Assembly (NCBI GenBank): GCA_022376515.1
Contig: WTXI01000263.1
Span: forward strand, 1-50,523
Length of the DNA stretch: 50,523 bases
Source of the DNA: Lactifluus volemus
Lineage: Eukaryota > Basidiomycota > Agaricomycetes > Russulales > Russulaceae
Reading direction: 5' to 3'
Shown one piece after another: positions 45,742 through 50,523 of the stretch. The first letter of the stretch is position 1, and every line of letters starts with the position of its first letter. Below the pieces are notes generated by a model. That model worked only from the letters and a program-made list of their open reading frames with translations, was not told where the DNA came from and did no database searches. A program made the translations under genes and the position numbers.

Positions 45742-46325
45742 ATTATCGAAAGAACCGATTTGATTTGATAAATGAACGGAAAGAGTTGGGTAAAGGAGTG
45801 TGCTTTCAAAAAGAATAAAATAGAATGTAATGTTTGTGTCGAACCCGTCTTTGGGTTGATCTATGGACTCTCACGTGGTATAGATAAGATACGATAAGAT
45901 CCTCGGCGAGACCGAGACCGAAACCGATATCGATCTCCCGGTTCACTTCTAATTAGCCGACCTTTCTGCCTCAACCCCATCTGTGCGCGCCTTTTTAAAA
46001 AGGTAGATCGCTGGTTGCTAACGAAAACTCTAAGAGCTAGATAAAAAAAAATAGATCAAGATCATAATCTATGATCATTTCCAAAATGCAGTACAGTACG
46101 TTGTCGTCTCACGATGACCCGCATATCTGATGTCCGCGTGCCCCACCAGATATCCTTGTTCGAGTCCCTCGCAAAGGATATATTCATCAGGCTAGCCTGA
46201 TATGCGTCTACGGTACGAACAGTAAGTATTAGCATTGAGTCCATAGGCTGTCCTCCATTTCAATTCTACCAAAAGCAACACTTATCCAAATCAGTAAACC
46301 ATCTAGGATATCGTAAGTCCCTCAA
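45742..46325. other. Intergenic region upstream of the membrane protein
   Basis: Contains the promoter of the membrane protein gene and the 3' flank of the F-box gene. An AT-rich imperfect palindrome, GATCATAATCTATGATC, lies near 46060. No gene is supported. Confidence 0.4.
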
Positions 46326-48079
46326 CTAATCATCATCATCATCATCATCACCATCATCCGACAAATCGTACTCATCACTTGATTCGTTGTCCAACTCGCC
46401 AACACCAAGTGTCTTGGGTTCGCCAATATAGTCAATCGGCTCTGATGTTAGGGTATCCAAGGCCGCCAATTGCTTCGATGTCACATGACAGTCTACGAGG
46501 ATAATCTTCACGGAGGGCCACCCCAGTTCTACGCGTCGCGTTAGAGCACGCTTCAGTGTTGAAAAGAGCTCGTCGTCTCCGAATGGAAACGAGAAGTGAA
46601 CGTTTCTGATTTCCAGCGTTGTCAGTCTGGGTAAGACTATCACGTCGGCTCCACTGGTCCAGTGTGCATCGTGGAACGCGTTCAGAACCCGGTACGTTTT
46701 TCCACCTGATAGTAGGACCGTTTCAACGTGAGATAGACGGAGAAAGATCTCGAGCCACTCTTCGTATTTTAGAAATTCTTCGGGATGCGTTGATGCACTG
46801 AAATACACCATTCGGTCTAGAGGTAGACCTAATAGAAGGTCTCCAAAGCGGAAAAAAGTCTCCACATCAGCCAGCTGACGAGGAGGGGGCCATACGAAGT
46901 GCAGTTCGAGGTGGGCTTCCTCAGTATGAACCGCAGGACGAACGGTGAACGCGACACCGTAAGTGTAGTGGTCGCCGCCGCCGACACCATTTATAGATGC
47001 AAGGTAAGGTAGTTCTTGCTTCTCGAGCTGACGAAAAATAGTGGATGTGATGTTCGCTAGAAGGGGAACAGCCAGTGCGAGATCTTGTTTACTCTCAAAG
47101 GGTTCTGCCTTGAGCTTAAACTGCCGGCAATGTGGTATATCGAGATGACGCATAAAATTCGCGCAGTCTAGGGCGACACCTGTAAGTGAAAAGTAAGACA
47201 GGTATTCGAGTTTAATTGGGGCAGCGACTGTGAGGGGAGGGAGTATTGTGGTGTTCCTGGGGAGCGCCGGAATCGCATAAATGAGTATGAGCCTCTCCAA
47301 CCTGCTCATTGTCCGAAAAATGGAGAGGATATTGTCCATGGTTAGTTGACATTCTCGGGGAGGGACTTCGAGCACCAGAGAAGTTAAATTTCCGATGGAG
47401 GGAAACTTCTGCCAATTGATACAAAAATGGTGGAGCTCCAAGCTCCGCAGACATGGTGCCTTTTTCATGGATGGGTAGGTGTAATCAGTAGTGAATGGTG
47501 AGCCTGAAAGGTTTAGCCCTTCGAGGATATCAAAAGACCCTGATAGGAGAAGAAAGAGGACGCCATCTGGGTCCATTTTACGGTAAGATTCGACAGGTGT
47601 GATGAAAAGATATCGTATGCGGTAAATGTGAGAGAGGGTGAGCCGTAAAGAATTTTTGAAGGCACTGTCTTTCAGTTTGTATCAGTTATCGGAATTTCCA
47701 CAGTCAAAGGTGCGGTTTGGGAGCGTTCCAGCATGATGGCGGTCCATTTGGCTGGGACAAATATGATGTTTGTCCACAAAAGTGGGCACCGGAGAGCAGC
47801 ATTGCGCCAGGTTCTGGATACGTGGGTGAGGGGAAGACAAGCAGGGGAACGCCGGTTGAAGATAGAGCGCCAATTTTTCGAATCGGACTCGGAGCGATGA
47901 AAGATGATGAAAATATCGCTAAGTAGGTCGTGTGGAAGTTTCGAGACGGGGGCAAGGGAATTACGATGGGACTTCAAAGCGATGATACGATTAAGATCAG
48001 TACAAAGAGTCAACTGATGATCAATGTCGTCGAACGGGTCACCCATTGATCTTTGCTCGTCGGTGAATGAACGGAACAA
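46326..48079 (-). CDS. F-box / leucine-rich-repeat-like protein with an apparent frameshift
   Basis: The N-terminal part (48079-47672) holds an F-box: APVSKLPHDLLSDIFIIFH followed by LTHVSRTWRNAALRCPLLW. The C-terminal part (47576-46326, open upstream to about 47690) has LRR-like segments (LRSLELHHF, LTSLVLEVP, LERLILIY, LTTLEIRNVHFSF) and ends in an Asp-rich tail (DDGDDDDDDD). F-box proteins of this kind act as substrate adaptors of SCF ubiquitin ligases. The two parts are in different frames near 47690 and no intron of normal size fits: the possible GT..AG spans are 33-37 bp. The gene is either mutated, mis-sequenced or uses a very short intron. A second methionine (MGDPFDD) is an alternative start. 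Confidence 0.65.
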
Positions 48080-48229
48080 GGTCGTTTAACCAGCCGATCA
48101 CACACAGCCACACACACACTTCCACTTTCCGTTCATCCCGCGAGCGATTCCACTCCTACCCCTTCTTCCTTCCTACTCTCATTCCTCCCTCCCAACACCC
48201 CACTTGGCGGTCACGAGAACGACCCTTCC
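48080..48229. promoter_or_regulatory. Short divergent promoter between the F-box gene (-) and the formin (+)
   Basis: Only 150 bp separate two divergent start codons, so the promoters and 5' UTRs must overlap or extend into coding sequence. It contains a CACACACAGCCACACACACAC stretch near 48101 and pyrimidine-rich tracts typical of fungal core promoters. Confidence 0.55.
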
Positions 48230-50523
48230 ATGGACACCATCTTTGGCAGAAGGAAGTCTCGTCCACGACAGTCCTCCATATCTGCTCAAGAATTACGTTC
48301 GCTTCCATACGACAAGATTCTTCCAGGCCCCCCACCTGTCGGCCGCCCAGCAGCCAACATCTCTGCACCGATTACGAACCCCACACTCACCGCGAATGGC
48401 ACCGATCTCAACGTTCATGCCATTCAACGCACCAAGGCGGATAGGGAGCGCGCTTACGCTTCCACCACCAACGCGTCTACTTTCCGCTCGAGTTCACCCC
48501 ATGCCTCGTTGGTGACCGATGATTCGTCCACGCTATACAGCGAACTTGCGGACACCACCTCTAATCCCTCTACGGCTTCTGCCGCCCGCAAGCTTCGTCA
48601 AAGCGGGAGCTCCTCGGGACGGCGAAGCCCATCCAGCCATTCCTCCTCTCAGGCTCTTCCGCCCATCCCGTTATCTCCACCTTCATCCTCTACTTCAGTG
48701 CCCTTGCGTCCTACGTCCTCTTCAACCACTCGTTCAGACAATCGCTCATCGCGTTACACGGTCCAGTCTGATCCCCATTCCTCCCACAGCCACCATCACT
48801 TTCCAAATCTCCACAGACATGGGGCCATAGATGATTTCAACTTTCCTCGGCCAAGTGATGATGCCGAGATCGAAGCTTTGTTCGACAACATTGTGAGGAC
48901 GCGCGACCTCAACTTGCCGCCTCTTACAATCGACCAAAAATGGAACATCGTAGAAAGCGACGAACGAATACGGTGGAAAGAAGAAAAGACGAGGGAAGAA
49001 CAGGCCAGGAAGGTCCCAGAGCAGAGTCGGCCAAGTATGATCGATGAGAAGTCTCCCGAGTGGTATCTGCGGAAGTTCTTGGATAGGTCGATAACACCTA
49101 AAGATGCTTCTGGCCTTCTCGTCTCGTTGAGGGGCCATGAGGTCGGGTGCGTATTACACCATTTCTCGTTCTCTTTCGGCGTCCTACCAAACCGACTCAC
49201 TCGTCTACGTAGATGGTTCCAACAGTTCATCTTGATACAAGGTACCCCAGTGCTTGCCCAAACTCTTTCGTACATCAGCCGCAAGGGGAAGCATAGGTTC
49301 GTCCCATTGATCAGTAGTTATCTTTCTGCATGCTCAACAGTCCTCAAGGTCGGAGTTCGACCATCAACTAGAATACGAGGTCATTCGCTGTATAAAGCAG
49401 ATTCTCAACTCCGGGTATGTTTGGAGAGATATCACCGAACGTGGCTTGACCTGTGTTGCTCTAGGGTGCTACGGCCGAGGCTCTTACTCACAACCTCCTG
49501 GTCACCCAAATCGCTTCTTCTTTGAACTCGCCTCGTTTGGGTGCTCGAAAACTTGTGGTTGAACTCTTGACGTTTCTGGCTTACCGGAATCCCGAGGCAC
49601 TTAATCTCGTCATTGGGGCTCTGGAAACTGTCAGCATCACAAACGATGCTGGAAGTTCTCCTTATGCGTACTGGTTTGTGGCGTTCGAAAAGTCTATCTC
49701 AGGGCGAGGAAAAATGGGTAGTCTGGTGGGTGCAAGCGAGGAGGTTCGAAAGAATGCTACCACTGAAAGTAATATTAATGAATATGCGGTACGTGTTCTT
49801 CAGGTTCGATAAGACTTCGTTCTCTCATCAACTTGAATCACAGCTAAGTAATCTTCTCCTCATCAACGGCATCTTGGAGAACACGGAAGACCTGGACCTT
49901 CGTATTCATCATCACAGCCAGATGGCTACTGCTGGGTTGCATCGAGTGATACAACTTTGTCGCAGCTTCAACTTTGAGCCACTCAACACGCAGCTAGATG
50001 TTCTACAAGAGACAGCTGAAAATGATGAGAAGGAACTACGGGAGCGTCTAGACCAGGAGGTTCTCAAAGACATGACTAATATAGAGGACGTCTATGCTGC
50101 TCTCAAAGCTCGGATAGATAATACGAAGGCCCATGATTATCTTCTATCCATCCTACAACACCTCCTACTCGTGCGTGATGATGGCCCTGGGGTGGTGCAA
50201 TACTATCAATTACTGGACTCTCTGGTAACTGATGTCGTCATGGACCATAAACTCGCCGGCGCGGAGCAACGGCTTGGAAAGTCGGTGGAGAGCATCATCG
50301 CTCAGTTCAATAACGCGGACCAATATCGCACCTTGGAGGCGGAGGCCGCTAAAATGCGCCAGGACTTACGTCGTCTCCAACTGGAGAAGGATTCCCTTGA
50401 GAGCGAGATGATGACCGGTGGCGATGGCCTTGTTGGTGTACTCAAAGGCAACGCTGCGAGTCTGGAAGAGAAGCTCCAGGTCTCGCGAGAAACCACTGGT
50501 CGATTACAGAAGCAGTTGGAGAC
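48230..50523 (+). CDS. Diaphanous-related formin (Bni1/SepA/Cdc12 family), N-terminal part
   Basis: Formins nucleate and elongate actin filaments for polarised growth and cytokinesis. Visible here is a Ser/Pro-rich N-terminus (MDTIFGRRKSRPRQSS), then a GTPase-binding domain (DAEIEALFDNIVRTRDLNLP, KWNIVESDERIRW, SPEWYLRKFLDRSITPKD). The FH3/diaphanous inhibitory domain follows (GWFQQFILIQGTPVLAQTL, SEFDHQLEYEVIRCIKQIL, VTQIASSLNSPRLGARKLVV, LLLINGILENTEDLDLR), then a coiled-coil-like stretch (KMRQDLRRLQLEKDSLESE) at the window end. FH1, FH2 and DAD lie beyond it. Introns 49147-49212, 49297-49348 and 49799-49843 fit in phase. The one starting GTATGT near 49413 does not join in frame with its apparent TAG acceptor at 49463, so that junction is unresolved. 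Confidence 0.85.

Noticed and set aside
1..50523. tRNA or rRNA genes
   Set aside because: I looked for tRNA B-box-like sequences (GGTTCGANTCC) and cloverleaf arms and found nothing convincing.

Overview
The window is fungal nuclear DNA, most likely from an agaricomycete basidiomycete. Genes are split by many 45-70 bp GT-AG introns. Their products are Dikarya types: a diaphanous-type formin, a Jsn1/Puf2-type Pumilio protein, an Fmp25-type mitochondrial RCC1 protein and F-box/LRR proteins. NACHT-WD40 NLRs with an N-terminal C2 domain are, to my knowledge, typical of Agaricomycetes. I cannot place the genus.

Positions 1-38278 are the right-hand end of a tandem array of a roughly 10.1 kb unit. 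Four NLR copies are visible, and the end of one more unit lies at 1-180. Read left to right, each unit holds the 3' part of a Pumilio gene (+), a conserved gene of unknown function called gene C here (+), one large NLR gene (-), and the 5' part of an RCC1-like mitochondrial gene (+). The NLR and RCC1 starts diverge across only about 430-455 bp. At 7890/7891, 17999/18000 and 28010/28011 the RCC1 gene is cut and joined to an internal point of the Pumilio gene, with the same join each time. Only at the right edge (about 38278) does the RCC1 gene run on to its full length (36937-39058). The simplest history is an ancestral order Pumilio - gene C - NLR - RCC1, one duplication with breakpoints inside Pumilio and RCC1, then amplification by unequal exchange. 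The intact Pumilio parent should lie left of this window.

I could assemble each NLR as nine exons whose phases all fit: a C2 domain, a helical region resembling the MLKL-type N-terminal bundle, a NACHT NTPase, and 12-15 nearly identical 43-residue WD40 repeats with a conserved C-terminal cap. Variation between repeats concentrates at the few surface positions known to vary in the Podospora HET-E/HET-D/HNWD incompatibility receptors. Repeat number and order differ between copies (about 14-15, 13, 12 and 15). The NACHT frames are open in all four copies, whereas the Pumilio and gene C passengers carry different frameshifts. NLR copy 1 has a one-base frameshift near its end. The cluster therefore looks like a rapidly evolving, repeat-shuffling recognition locus, probably for allorecognition or defence.

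Positions 39152-50523 are ordinary flanking sequence. They hold a basic low-complexity protein with a conserved C-terminus (+), a secreted double-psi beta-barrel (expansin-like) protein (-), a 3.2 kb stretch with no recognisable gene, a small single-pass membrane protein (-), an F-box/LRR protein with an apparent frameshift (-), and a diaphanous-related formin (+) that continues past the window.
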